A stretch of DNA of 64,000 nucleotides from Flavobacterium sp. (lineage in GTDB: Bacteria; Bacteroidota; Bacteroidia; Flavobacteriales; Flavobacteriaceae): the NCBI GenBank assembly GCA_021740105.1, contig JAIPAM010000001.1:570239-634238 (forward strand), given 5' to 3'. The position numbers and the translations under genes were made by a program. This document shows positions 43,586-52,720 of the stretch, piece after piece. Every line of letters starts with the position of its first letter. The first letter of the stretch is position 1. The notes under the pieces were generated by a model. The model saw nothing but the letters and a program-made list of their open reading frames with translations, did not search any database and had not been told where the DNA came from.

Positions 43586-43630
43586 AAACAAAAACACCCG
43601 AAATGGATTAGATTACGGGTGTAATTTTTT
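43586..43630 (-). terminator. Terminator after acpP
   Basis: ACACCCG (43594-43600) pairs with CGGGTGT (43616-43622) within 15 bp of the acpP stop. On the minus strand T-rich sequence follows, though broken by other bases. Confidence 0.65.
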
Positions 43631-43865
43631 ATTTTTTAGCTTCTTCAATGTAAGAAATAGCTTGACCTACCGTAGCAATGTTTTCTGCTTGATCGTCCGG
43701 GATCTGAATATCGAATTCTTTTTCAAATTCCATAATTAGCTCAACTGTATCTAAAGAATCTGCTCCTAAATCATTAGTGAAGCTTGCTTCGGTTACAACT
43801 TCGTTTTCGTCAACGCCTAATTTGTCTACGATAATCGCTTTTACTCTTGATGCAATGTCTGACAT
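43629..43865 (-). CDS. acpP: Acyl carrier protein
   Basis: A 78-residue acidic four-helix protein. Ser37 in [11 protein letters not shown] is the site for the 4'-phosphopantetheine arm. It carries growing acyl chains to FabF, encoded next. The promoter box is at 43895-43902, 30 bp upstream of the start. It heads the acpP-fabF-rnc cluster, with terminator-like hairpins limiting flow into fabF, as suits the high demand for ACP. Confidence 0.97.
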   Translation of the reverse strand: MSDIASRVKAIIVDKLGVDENEVVTEASFTNDLGADSLDTVELIMEFEKEFDIQIPDDQAENIATVGQAISYIEEAKK

Positions 43866-43894
43866 AATCTTTGATTTTAAAATTTAATTGATGG

Positions 43895-43902
43895 CAAAAA
43901 TA
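43895..43902 (-). promoter_or_regulatory. Promoter -7 box of acpP
   Basis: On the minus strand TATTTTTG matches the Bacteroidota TAnnTTTG element and lies 30 bp before the acpP ATG. A good TTG at -33 is not evident. Confidence 0.5.
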
Positions 43903-44037
43903 AAAAACTTTATTTTAATTCCACGCATTAGTTAATAAATAAGGGGCGAAATTAAAAAAATAATTTAACAAAGACACTAATTTTCTATTATTTATCGTTT
44001 TTTATTCTTTTTTTTGTGTCAAATTAAACAGTACAAC

Positions 44038-44601
44038 ATGAAAAAAATAGTGATTTTTGCTTCTGGTTCGGGGACAAATGCCCAAAACATTGTACTTCAC
44101 TTTACTAACTCCTCAAAAGCATATCAATTTCATATTTTTTCGAATAATGCCAATGCAAGAGTTCTAGAAAAAGCTCAAAATTTAGCTGTTCCAACAAAAA
44201 TTATCTCTAAAGTCGATTTAAATTCGGATGTTTTACTTAATTATTTATTGGAGATTCAACCTGATTTAATCATTTTAGCTGGGTTTTTATTAAAATTCCC
44301 AAGCAATTGCATCGAAGCATTTCCAAATAAAATTATAAACATTCATCCCGCTCTTTTGCCAAAATATGGAGGAAAAGGAATGTATGGAATGAATGTTCAC
44401 CGCGCTGTAGTTGAAAATAAAGAAGCAGAAACAGGAATTACCATTCATTATGTAAATGAAAACTACGATGAAGGAAATATCATTTTTCAAACAAGTGTTT
44501 CATTGTCTGGAGATGAAACCCCAGATGATGTTGCTAGTAAAATTCACGAACTTGAACAAACCCACTTTCCATTAATTATCGATAAAATCTTAAATCAATA
44601 A
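44038..44601 (+). CDS. purN: Phosphoribosylglycinamide formyltransferase
   Basis: A 187-residue enzyme of purine synthesis that formylates GAR with 10-formyl-tetrahydrofolate. The ATG at 44038 gives MKKIVIFASGSGTNAQNI, the usual start; the frame opens earlier at a TTG (44014) without support. Key blocks: FASGSGTN (phosphate loop), ILAGFLLKFP, INIHPALLPKYGGKGMYG with catalytic Asn and His, and HYVNENYDEGNIIFQ with the catalytic Asp. rnhA, a PfkB kinase gene and purF follow on the same strand. Confidence 0.95.
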   Translation: MKKIVIFASGSGTNAQNIVLHFTNSSKAYQFHIFSNNANARVLEKAQNLAVPTKIISKVDLNSDVLLNYLLEIQPDLIILAGFLLKFPSNCIEAFPNKIINIHPALLPKYGGKGMYGMNVHRAVVENKEAETGITIHYVNENYDEGNIIFQTSVSLSGDETPDDVASKIHELEQTHFPLIIDKILNQ

Positions 44602-44614
44602 TCTAAAATTCTAA

Positions 44615-45094
44615 ATGGAACACCAAGTACATATTTACACCGATGGCGCCGCAAAAGGCAATCCAGGCCCAGGAGGTTATGGTATTGTCATGGAATGGGT
44701 TGGAAAACCTTACCATAAGGAATTTTTCGAAGGATTTAGGCATACTACTAATAATAGAATGGAATTGCTAGCGGTGATTGTTGGATTAGAAAAGTTAAAA
44801 ACGGAAAATACGAAAGTCTTAGTAGTTTCAGATTCTAAATATGTAGTGGATTCTGTTTTGAAGAAATGGGTTTTTGGATGGGAAAAAAAAGGATATTTAG
44901 GGAAGAAAAACCCAGATTTGTGGAAACGATTTCTAGTGGTATTTCGAAAACACCAAGTCGATTTTAAATGGATCAAAGGGCATAATAATCATCCTCAAAA
45001 TGAACGTTGCGATGAATTGGCTGTAATGGCATCCATGCAAAATACACTTTATGTAGATGCTTTTTACGAAAAAGAATCCGAGAAACTTTTCTAA
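44615..45094 (+). CDS. rnhA: Ribonuclease HI
   Basis: A 159-residue enzyme cutting the RNA strand of RNA-DNA hybrids. Catalytic residues are visible in YTDGAAKGNPGPGGYG (Asp), TNNRMELLAVIVGLE (Glu) and VVSDSKYVVDSV (Asp), with the fourth acidic residue in NERCDELA. The handle region KKWVFGWEKKGYLGKKNP is as in E. coli type enzymes. It starts 13 bp after purN. Confidence 0.95.
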   Translation: MEHQVHIYTDGAAKGNPGPGGYGIVMEWVGKPYHKEFFEGFRHTTNNRMELLAVIVGLEKLKTENTKVLVVSDSKYVVDSVLKKWVFGWEKKGYLGKKNPDLWKRFLVVFRKHQVDFKWIKGHNNHPQNERCDELAVMASMQNTLYVDAFYEKESEKLF

Positions 45095-45113
45095 ATATTG
45101 TGACTAACTCGCT

Positions 45114-45144
45114 TTGCAACTCTGCAACAAAAAACTTATCTTTG
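45114..45144 (+). promoter_or_regulatory. Promoter of the PfkB kinase gene
   Basis: TTG at 45114-45116 and TATCTTTG at 45137-45144 are 20 bp apart and match the Bacteroidota consensus. The kinase ATG is 42 bp downstream, so this gene need not rely on rnhA readthrough. Confidence 0.6.
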
Positions 45145-45186
45145 CCCCTTAATTTGAGATTATTTTTAATCTCGTAATGACAAAAT

Positions 45187-46113
45187 ATGAATAAATTATT
45201 GATTGTTGGGACAGTTGCTTTCGATGCTATTGAAACCCCATTTGGGAAAACAGATAAAATTTTAGGCGGAGCGGGAACTTATATAGGGCTTTCTGCTTCT
45301 CATTTTAACCTGCAATCTGCTATAGTTTCAGTTGTTGGTGACGATTTTCCTCAAGAATATTTAAATTTATTATCGGATAGAAACATCGACATTTCAGGAC
45401 TTGAAGTAGTTAAAGGCGGAAAAACCTTCTTTTGGAGCGGTCGTTATCACAACGATTTAAATTCAAGAGACACACTAGACACTCAGTTAAATGTTTTGGC
45501 TGATTTCCAACCAAAAGTCCCTCAGAATTTTAAAAATGCTGACGTAGTAATGTTAGGAAATTTGCACCCATTAGTTCAAAGCAGTGTTTTAGACCAAATG
45601 GAAGTGAAACCTAAATTGGTTGTTTTAGACACGATGAATTTTTGGATGGATTGCGCCTTGGATGAATTACTAAGCGTAATTAAAAGAGTGGATGTGATTA
45701 CTATTAACGATGAAGAAGCACGCCAATTGTCAGGAGAATATTCTTTGGTGAAAGCAGCAGCAAAAATTCATACCATGGGACCTAAATATGTGGTAATTAA
45801 AAAAGGAGAACACGGAGCACTTTTATTTCATAATAAAGAGGTATTCTTTGCGCCAGCATTACCATTAGAAGAAGTTTTTGACCCTACAGGAGCAGGAGAT
45901 ACATTTGCTGGAGGATTCGCAGGATTTATTACACAAAGTGAAAATGCGACTTTTGAGAATATGAAAAGCGCAATTATATACGGTTCCAATTTAGCTTCAT
46001 TTTGTGTAGAGAAATTTGGAACAGAAAGAATGGTGGGGCTAAAAAGCGATGAGGTGAATGCCAGATTACAACAATTCAAATCATTAACACAATTTGATAT
46101 AGAAATACAATAA
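45187..46113 (+). CDS. PfkB family carbohydrate kinase
   Basis: A 308-residue ribokinase-type sugar or nucleoside kinase. N-terminal LLIVGTVAFDAIETPFG with GGAGTYIGLSASHF (sugar-binding GG); C-terminal PfkB signature DPTGAGDTFAGGFAGF with the catalytic Asp in GAGD. VITINDEEARQLSGE is typical of the adenosine/ribokinase branch. The substrate cannot be told; its place next to purF suggests a nucleoside or ribose link. A terminator-like hairpin follows its stop. Confidence 0.9.
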   Translation: MNKLLIVGTVAFDAIETPFGKTDKILGGAGTYIGLSASHFNLQSAIVSVVGDDFPQEYLNLLSDRNIDISGLEVVKGGKTFFWSGRYHNDLNSRDTLDTQLNVLADFQPKVPQNFKNADVVMLGNLHPLVQSSVLDQMEVKPKLVVLDTMNFWMDCALDELLSVIKRVDVITINDEEARQLSGEYSLVKAAAKIHTMGPKYVVIKKGEHGALLFHNKEVFFAPALPLEEVFDPTGAGDTFAGGFAGFITQSENATFENMKSAIIYGSNLASFCVEKFGTERMVGLKSDEVNARLQQFKSLTQFDIEIQ

Positions 46114-46118
46114 ATTTA

Positions 46119-46147
46119 TGCCTCGAAATTTCGGGGCTTTTTTTATT
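46119..46147 (+). terminator. Rho-independent terminator
   Basis: GCC.CGAAATTTCG.GGC followed by seven T, 6 bp after the PfkB kinase stop. Confidence 0.85.
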
Positions 46148-46178
46148 TTTACCTAACTACAATACAACAACAACTACA

Positions 46179-48077
46179 ATGAGCGACGCATTACAACACG
46201 AATGTGGAATAGCATTTTTAAGACTTTTAAAACCGCTTGAATTTTACAAGGAGAAATACGGGACTGCTTTTTATGGCATTCAAAAAATGTATCTCCTAAT
46301 GGAAAAACAGCACAATCGTGGACAAGATGGCGCTGGATTTGCAAGCATAAAATTAGACATGGAACCTGGTGAAAGATACATCAGTAGGGTTCGATCGAAT
46401 GATCCTCAGGCTATTCAAGATGTTTTTTCGCAAATCAATGATCGTGTTAACGATGAAATGGCATCCCATCCAGAATATACCGATAATGTAGTACTACAAA
46501 AAAAACATATTCCCTATATTGGAGAAGTATTTTTAGGACATGTTCGCTACGGGACTTTTGGAAAAAACAGCATCGAAAGTGTTCACCCCTTTTTACGTCA
46601 AAATAATTGGATGCATCGTAACTTAATTGTAGCGGGAAATTTCAACATGACCAATGTTAAGGAGCTTTTTTCTAGCTTAATTGAATTGGGACAACACCCA
46701 AAAGAGATGGCCGATACCGTAACAATTATGGAAAAAATTGGACACTTTCTGGATGATGAAGTAACCGATTTGTACTTAGAATGTAAAAATAATGGATTGA
46801 CTAAAAGAGAAGCGTCACCCGTAATTGCTGAAAAATTAGAAATTTCAAAAATCCTTCGTCGTGCCTCTAAAGGCTGGGATGGGGGTTATGCAATGGCCGG
46901 ATTATTAGGTCACGGAGACGCATTTGTATTTAGAGATCCAGCCGGAATTCGCCCTGCTTATTATTACCAAGACGATGAAATTGTGGTCGTTGCTTCAGAG
47001 CGCCCCGTAATTCAAACGGTTTTTAATGTTGATTTTGAAAAAGTACAAGAATTGACGCCGGGAAGCGCCTTGATTATCAAAAAAAATGGGAAAGTAACCG
47101 AAGAAGAAATTATTGTTCCAACAGTAAAAAAAGCCTGTTCATTTGAGAGAATTTATTTCTCAAGAGGCAGCGATGCCGAAATATACCAAGAGCGTAAAAA
47201 CCTTGGAAAATTAATTTTACCAGCCGTTTTAGAAGCAATCGATAGTGATACCGATAACACTGTTTTTTCTTATATACCAAATACTGCCGAAACTTCTTTT
47301 TACGGAATTGTAGAAGCGGCTCAGGATTTTTTAAATCAAAGGAAAAATAATTTCATTCTAGAAAACAGAAATACGCTAACAAAAGAGAGCCTGCAAGAAT
47401 TACTTTCAGTAAAAATTAGAACAGAGAAAGTTGCTATTAAAGACGCGAAACTTAGAACTTTTATTACTGAAGACAGCAGTCGAAATGATTTGGTAGCTCA
47501 TATTTATGACGTTACTTACGGGGTGATAAAACCAACAGACAATCTAGTAATTATTGATGATAGTATCGTTCGAGGAACCACCTTAAAGCTGAGTATTATC
47601 AAAATGATGGACCGTCTAAACCCAAAAAGCATTGTGGTAGTTTCTGCGGCACCGCAAATTAGATATCCTGATTGTTACGGAATTGACATGGCAAAATTAG
47701 AAGGGCTAATTGCTTTTCAAGCGGCATTAGAATTACTAAAAGAAAGAAATTTATACGGAATTGTGGATTCAGTTTATGAGAAATGCAAAGCACAGGAAAA
47801 TTTGAATGACAGCGAAGTAGTAAATTTTGTTACTGAAATTTATGCGCCATTTAAACCGCAAGAAATTTCAGATAAAATTGCTGAAATGCTAAAAGATGCT
47901 TCTGTAAAAGCCGACGTTAAAATTATTTTCCAAACGGTTGAAAACCTACACATCGCCTGTCCAAAAAACCTTGGTGATTGGTATTTCACTGGTGATTATC
48001 CTACGCCTGGCGGAAACCGAGTGGTAAATCGCGCCTTTATGAATTTCTATGAAGGCAAAGACGCAAGAGCATATTAA
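46179..48077 (+). CDS. purF: Amidophosphoribosyltransferase family protein
   Basis: A 632-residue protein. The N-terminal glutaminase nucleophile is Cys9 after a short leader (MSDALQHECGIAFLRL); in typical PurF it is Cys1 after removal of a longer or shorter leader. Blocks: KQHNRGQDGAGFAS, GHVRYGTFG, DPAGIRPAYYY. The phosphoribosyltransferase part shows NLVIIDDSIVRGTTLKLS (PRPP motif). It starts purine synthesis by making phosphoribosylamine. It is about 130 residues longer than the usual enzyme, with extra sequence around 330-420 and at the end. A second PurF elsewhere cannot be excluded. Confidence 0.88.
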   Translation: MSDALQHECGIAFLRLLKPLEFYKEKYGTAFYGIQKMYLLMEKQHNRGQDGAGFASIKLDMEPGERYISRVRSNDPQAIQDVFSQINDRVNDEMASHPEYTDNVVLQKKHIPYIGEVFLGHVRYGTFGKNSIESVHPFLRQNNWMHRNLIVAGNFNMTNVKELFSSLIELGQHPKEMADTVTIMEKIGHFLDDEVTDLYLECKNNGLTKREASPVIAEKLEISKILRRASKGWDGGYAMAGLLGHGDAFVFRDPAGIRPAYYYQDDEIVVVASERPVIQTVFNVDFEKVQELTPGSALIIKKNGKVTEEEIIVPTVKKACSFERIYFSRGSDAEIYQERKNLGKLILPAVLEAIDSDTDNTVFSYIPNTAETSFYGIVEAAQDFLNQRKNNFILENRNTLTKESLQELLSVKIRTEKVAIKDAKLRTFITEDSSRNDLVAHIYDVTYGVIKPTDNLVIIDDSIVRGTTLKLSIIKMMDRLNPKSIVVVSAAPQIRYPDCYGIDMAKLEGLIAFQAALELLKERNLYGIVDSVYEKCKAQENLNDSEVVNFVTEIYAPFKPQEISDKIAEMLKDASVKADVKIIFQTVENLHIACPKNLGDWYFTGDYPTPGGNRVVNRAFMNFYEGKDARAY

Positions 48078-48097
48078 TACAATTTTCAGAAATAAAA

Positions 48098-48126
48098 AAA
48101 AGGGCTAAATAATAGCCCTTTTTTAT
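48098..48126. terminator. Bidirectional terminator
   Basis: AAAAGGGCTA/TAGCCCTTTT with A and T runs on both sides, between the convergent purF and superoxide dismutase genes. Confidence 0.9.
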
Positions 48127-48141
48127 TTTATGTCAGAAATA

Positions 48142-48750
48142 TTATTTCTCTAATGCATATCTTCTTGAAACTTCTACCCAGTTAATTACATTGAAAAAAG
48201 CTTCAATATAATCCGGTCTTCTGTTTTGATAGTTCAAATAATAAGCATGTTCCCAAACGTCCATTCCTAAAATTGGGGTTCCACCGCAACCCACGCCAGG
48301 CATCAGCGTATTGTCTTGATTTGGAGTTCCGCAAACGTCTAATTTTCCCCCTTTGTGAACGCAAAGCCAAGCCCATCCCGAACCAAATTGAGTAGCACCC
48401 GCTTTAGCAAATTTAGCTTTAAACTCTTCAAAAGTTCCAAATGCACTTTCGATTGCAGCTAATAAATCGCCAGTTGGGAGTCCGCCGCCATTCGGAGACA
48501 TCACTGTCCAAAACAAATTATGATTGTAAAAACCACCGCCATTATTACGAACAGCACCGTTTTGCATATCAAGATTGATTAAAATATTTTCAATTGTTTT
48601 TCCCTCCATATCGGTCCCAGCAATTGCTGCGTTCAAATTGGTAGTGTAAGCATTATGATGTTTCGAATGGTGAATTTCCATCGTGCGAGCATCAATATGA
48701 GGTTCCAAAGCGTCATACGCGTAAGGTAATTGTGGTAATTCAAATGCCAT
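48142..48750 (-). CDS. Superoxide dismutase (Mn/Fe type)
   Basis: A 202-residue enzyme removing superoxide. Metal ligands are seen in [16 protein letters not shown] (His), [11 protein letters not shown] (His) and [11 protein letters not shown] (Asp and His). [10 protein letters not shown] carries the Gln typical of the manganese-binding group, though metal choice is not certain from sequence. No signal peptide, so cytoplasmic. A TATTTTTG promoter box lies at 48784-48791 on the minus strand. Confidence 0.95.
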   Translation of the reverse strand: MAFELPQLPYAYDALEPHIDARTMEIHHSKHHNAYTTNLNAAIAGTDMEGKTIENILINLDMQNGAVRNNGGGFYNHNLFWTVMSPNGGGLPTGDLLAAIESAFGTFEEFKAKFAKAGATQFGSGWAWLCVHKGGKLDVCGTPNQDNTLMPGVGCGGTPILGMDVWEHAYYLNYQNRRPDYIEAFFNVINWVEVSRRYALEK

Positions 48751-48884
48751 AATAGTATAGTTTTACGTTAAAAATATTAATTTCAAAAATAAACAATTAA
48801 CTTTGGAAATGAAAATTCTAATTTGTTATTTTCTATCAAATTAATTTATAGTGCAATTGCCATTGTAAGAATGGAGTGATTCGG

Positions 48885-48960
48885 AGCTTATTCCTGCTTT
48901 CATTCCTATCCACGCTAAAAAGCGTGGGATTTTCCCTTCAATCAGGGCTAGGGTAGTTGG
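48885..48960. repeat. Hairpin-bearing intergenic sequence, possible dispersed repeat
   Basis: CCACGC and GCGTGG (near 48911-48929) form a hairpin, followed by CAATCAGGGCTAGGG. I recall similar stretches ending in CAGGGCTAGGG in many Flavobacterium intergenic regions. Only one copy is in this window. The remainder of 48751-49021 is AT-rich with no other gene. Confidence 0.35.
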
Positions 48961-49021
48961 GGAATAATTACATTTAGATTTTTATAATTTCGTTTTTTCT
49001 AAAACTAAAGAAGCAATACCA

Positions 49022-49543
49022 ATGTCATTTAACATCCAGCCAAATAATTTAAAATCAGATTTAATTTTTCTAAAGCCATTGCAAGAAACGGATTTTGATA
49101 AGCTATTCGAAATTGCTTCCGACCCTATACTATGGGAACAACATCCCAATAAATTTAGATATAAAAAAGAAGAATTTACTACTTTTTTTAAAGGAGCAAT
49201 TCTTTCTAAAGGCGCTTTTATTGTTTTTGATGCCATGACAAATGAAGTTGTTGGATGCAGTCGTTATTATGATTACAACCATGAAGAAAACACTATTTTA
49301 ATAGGATATACTTTTATCGGGAGAAAATATTGGGGCAAAGGATACAATGAATCACTAAAAAATACAATGGCCAATTATATTTTCCAATATGTTTCGAGCA
49401 TCTACTTTCATGTAGGAAATCAAAATTTTCGTTCTCAAAAAGCAATCGAGAAATTTGGCGCTCAAAAAGTTGGAGAAAAAGAAGTAGAATACTACGGGGA
49501 AACTTCAAAATTGAATTACATTTATAAAATCAATAAAATCTAA
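49022..49543 (+). CDS. GNAT family acetyltransferase (RimJ/RimL type)
   Basis: A 173-residue N-acetyltransferase. LKPLQETDFDKLFEIASDP starts the RimJ/RimL-like fold; GYTFIGRKYWGKGYNESLK holds the acetyl-CoA binding R/Q-x-x-G-x-G/A type loop; FHVGNQNFRSQKAIEKFGA is the usual late helix. The acceptor (protein N-terminus, amino acid or drug) is unknown. Its stop abuts the start of the AddA-like gene (TAAATG). Confidence 0.88.
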   Translation: MSFNIQPNNLKSDLIFLKPLQETDFDKLFEIASDPILWEQHPNKFRYKKEEFTTFFKGAILSKGAFIVFDAMTNEVVGCSRYYDYNHEENTILIGYTFIGRKYWGKGYNESLKNTMANYIFQYVSSIYFHVGNQNFRSQKAIEKFGAQKVGEKEVEYYGETSKLNYIYKINKI

Positions 49544-52500
49544 ATGCATAGACCCTCCTTTTCTATATATGACGCGTCTGCAGGCTCAGGGAAAACCTAT
49601 GCACTGGTGAAAGAATATCTGAAAATTATTTTGGTCGCCAAGAAAAATGACGCCTATAGAAACATCCTAGCCATAACATTTACCAATAAGGCGGTTCACG
49701 AAATGAAAAGCCGAATTGTAGGTAATTTATTAGAATTTGCTAAAGACAATCCCAACAAAAAAGCGGTTGATTTAATGCAGGTTTTGTCAGGCGAAACAAA
49801 ACTCTCGATTTCTGAAATTCAAATTAAATCCAAGCAAATCATAAAGCATATTATTCATAATTATGCCGCTTTTGATATTTCAACCATTGATAAATTCACT
49901 CACAAAGTGATTCGTGCTTTTGCCCACGATTTAAATTTACCGATGACTTTTGAAGTGACTTTAGATACTGAAAACCTTTTAACTGAAGCGGTTGATGCCA
50001 TAATCTCGCAAGCTGGGGAAGACGATGTATTAACTAATTTGCTCATCGATTTCACGATGCAAAAAACGGACGAAGATAAAAGTTGGGATATCTCTAGGGA
50101 AATTTTAGACACAGGGCGTTTACTTCTCAATGAAAATAATAGAGAAGAAATTACTCATTTCCAAGATAAATCCATCACTGAATTTATTGAAATAAAAAAT
50201 AAAGTTGCCCAATCTTGTAAAGTAATTGACAAGGAAAATTCGGAGTTGGCCAAAAGTTTGTTAGTGCTAATTGATAAAAAAGGAATAGATATAAAATCAT
50301 TTTCAGCTGGACATTTTCCCAATCATTTGCATACTATCGCTTCCGAAAAATTCAATCCTAACAATAAAACGTACCATGAATTTGAAGATATAAAAATCAA
50401 TAAAGCAGCGAAAGACAAATTAGAAATCGAGGCAATAATTCCTGAACTCTTGAGTGTTTTGGATGTGATTTATACAAAATTTGAAAAAAGAGAATTCTAC
50501 AATGCCTTCCTAAAAAATATCACCCCTCTTTCATTATTAAATACTGTAAGTAACGAATTAGCTAAAATTCAGAAAGAGCAAAATGTACTTTCTATTGCTG
50601 AGTTTAATGCCATTATTTATAATGAAATTCAAAACCAACCTGCGCCTTTTATATACGAAAGACTGGGGGAACGTTATCGACACTTTTTTATTGACGAATT
50701 TCAGGATACTTCCGAAATGCAATGGCAGAATTTAATTCCGTTAATTGATAATGCCACCTCAAGTGAAATTGAAGGAGAAAAAGGGACATTGATGATTGTG
50801 GGCGATCCAAAACAGTCCATTTACAGATGGCGAGGCGGGAAAGCCGAACAATTTATAGAATTGAGTAAAGGTAAAAATCCGTTTAATAATCCAGAGTTGG
50901 AATTATTTAAATTAGGCACCAATTATAGAAGCTATTCTCAAATAATCGATTTTAATAATAAGTTGTTTTATTATTTATCGACTGAATTTACCAATTTAGA
51001 TTATCAAGATTTATATGAAAATCACAGTCGACAAGAAGAAAATAGTAAAAAAGGGGGCTATGTAAACATTTCTTTTATTCCAAAATTAGAAAATTCTTCT
51101 GAAGAAGAGGACGCGTTAGATAAAATAGAATTGTATTTGCAAGCCACATTAAAAACAATTGAAAAAGTAAAGTCGGAAGGTTTTGAATACCAAGAAATTG
51201 TAATTCTAACTAGAAAAAGAGCGCAAGGAACAGCGGTTGCAAATTATCTAATTGAAAATAATATTCCTATAATTTCCTCTGAAACATTAATGATTCAAAA
51301 TTCTTCTGAGGTGCAACTGATAATCAATGTTTTGAAATATTTAAATAATAGTTCAGACATTGAGGCCAAAGCTAGTTTCTTACTTTATATTGCAAATAAA
51401 GTTCAGAGTGGTTTACCTGTCCATGATTTTATTGCCAAAGGAAAGGAAAAATCTAATGAAAAAGAATTTGAAGCATGGTTAACCCAATTTGATATTTCGC
51501 TTTCATTTCAAGACATTAGAAAGAAATCTTTGTATGAAGCGGTGGAAATTATTGTGAGTAAATTCATATCCCCAACGCAAAGCGGAAATGCCTATGTTCA
51601 ATATTTCATCGATATCGTTTTGGAACGCGATGTTAGAAACCAATCTGGAATTGCCGATTTTTTAACTTATTGGAGTAAAAATAAAGACAAATTCAGCATT
51701 CCATCACCTGAGGGTAAAAATGCAATTCGGATAATGACCATTCATAAATCAAAGGGACTAGAATTCCCTGTGGTTATTATGCCCTTTGCAGATGAAGATT
51801 ATTTGCGCAAACCAAAAGACAAATTGTGGCTTGACGCCGAACAAGAAACCTTTGGATTGCCTAAAGTTTTAATTGATAATAGTAGTTCAGTTGAGAATTT
51901 TGGTGAAGAAGCGGCAACAGTATTCCAAGAAAAAAAGCAAGAAGAATTATTGGATAACATCAATGTTTTATATGTGGCATTAACTCGAGCTGAAGAACAG
52001 TTGTATGTAGTTTCTAGTTTTTTGGAGCCCAATAAAGTTGGTAAATATCCCTATAATATGGCATCGTTCTTCATAGAATATTTAATAGCTATTGAAGTGT
52101 TCAATCCAAGTGTTTTAGAATATGAATTTGGAAATAGTACTAAATTATCAGAAGTAATTGAAGTCACTGATGAAACCAATACGATTACATCTGTAAGTCA
52201 AGTTTTAGATCCTAAAAACATCAAAATTGCCCAGCGGGAAGCATTAATGTGGGGAACGCATCAGCAAGAAGCCATAGAATATGGCAATATAATTCATGAA
52301 ATATTATCCTTTGTAAAAACGCACTTTGATATAGATTTAGCGATACAAAAAGCAATAGAGAACGGTCTAATAACTTCAAATCAAAAAGAAATTGTTTTGA
52401 AAAGTATTCAGGGAATTGTATTTAATAAAGAATTAGAAAGTTATTTTTCTCAAGGAAATGAAATCTTAAATGAACAAGCAATTATCCAAAAAGAAGGAAA

Positions 52501-52696
52501 TACAATCAAGCCAGACCGAATGGTGTTGACAAAAAACAAGGAGGTCTATCTTTTGGATTATAAAACAGGAAATCACAATCAAAAATACCAACTGCAATTG
52601 GAAAATTATCAAAATGCAATTGAAAAAATGGGGTTAAAAGTTACCAAAAAAGCGTTAGTATACATTGGAAAAGAAATTAACGTAGTAAATTTGTAA
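49544..52696 (+). CDS. AddA-like UvrD helicase/exonuclease
   Basis: A 1050-residue helicase-nuclease. Helicase motifs: Walker A DASAGSGKTYALVK (residues 10-23, Lys17), ITFTNKAVHEMKSR, Walker B HFFIDEFQDTSEMQW, GDPKQSIYRWRGG, GTNYRSY, MTIHKSKGLEFPVVI, VALTRAEEQLY. The C-terminal nuclease has DRMVLTKNKEVYLLDYKTG, a PD-(D/E)xK site. With the AddB-like protein encoded at 55479 it should form the AddAB complex that resects double-strand breaks. The two genes are separated by kbl and an OmpA-type gene rather than adjacent. Confidence 0.9.
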   Translation: MHRPSFSIYDASAGSGKTYALVKEYLKIILVAKKNDAYRNILAITFTNKAVHEMKSRIVGNLLEFAKDNPNKKAVDLMQVLSGETKLSISEIQIKSKQIIKHIIHNYAAFDISTIDKFTHKVIRAFAHDLNLPMTFEVTLDTENLLTEAVDAIISQAGEDDVLTNLLIDFTMQKTDEDKSWDISREILDTGRLLLNENNREEITHFQDKSITEFIEIKNKVAQSCKVIDKENSELAKSLLVLIDKKGIDIKSFSAGHFPNHLHTIASEKFNPNNKTYHEFEDIKINKAAKDKLEIEAIIPELLSVLDVIYTKFEKREFYNAFLKNITPLSLLNTVSNELAKIQKEQNVLSIAEFNAIIYNEIQNQPAPFIYERLGERYRHFFIDEFQDTSEMQWQNLIPLIDNATSSEIEGEKGTLMIVGDPKQSIYRWRGGKAEQFIELSKGKNPFNNPELELFKLGTNYRSYSQIIDFNNKLFYYLSTEFTNLDYQDLYENHSRQEENSKKGGYVNISFIPKLENSSEEEDALDKIELYLQATLKTIEKVKSEGFEYQEIVILTRKRAQGTAVANYLIENNIPIISSETLMIQNSSEVQLIINVLKYLNNSSDIEAKASFLLYIANKVQSGLPVHDFIAKGKEKSNEKEFEAWLTQFDISLSFQDIRKKSLYEAVEIIVSKFISPTQSGNAYVQYFIDIVLERDVRNQSGIADFLTYWSKNKDKFSIPSPEGKNAIRIMTIHKSKGLEFPVVIMPFADEDYLRKPKDKLWLDAEQETFGLPKVLIDNSSSVENFGEEAATVFQEKKQEELLDNINVLYVALTRAEEQLYVVSSFLEPNKVGKYPYNMASFFIEYLIAIEVFNPSVLEYEFGNSTKLSEVIEVTDETNTITSVSQVLDPKNIKIAQREALMWGTHQQEAIEYGNIIHEILSFVKTHFDIDLAIQKAIENGLITSNQKEIVLKSIQGIVFNKELESYFSQGNEILNEQAIIQKEGNTIKPDRMVLTKNKEVYLLDYKTGNHNQKYQLQLENYQNAIEKMGLKVTKKALVYIGKEINVVNL

Positions 52697-52720
52697 AAAT
52701 TAAAAAACTAAACTAAAAAA

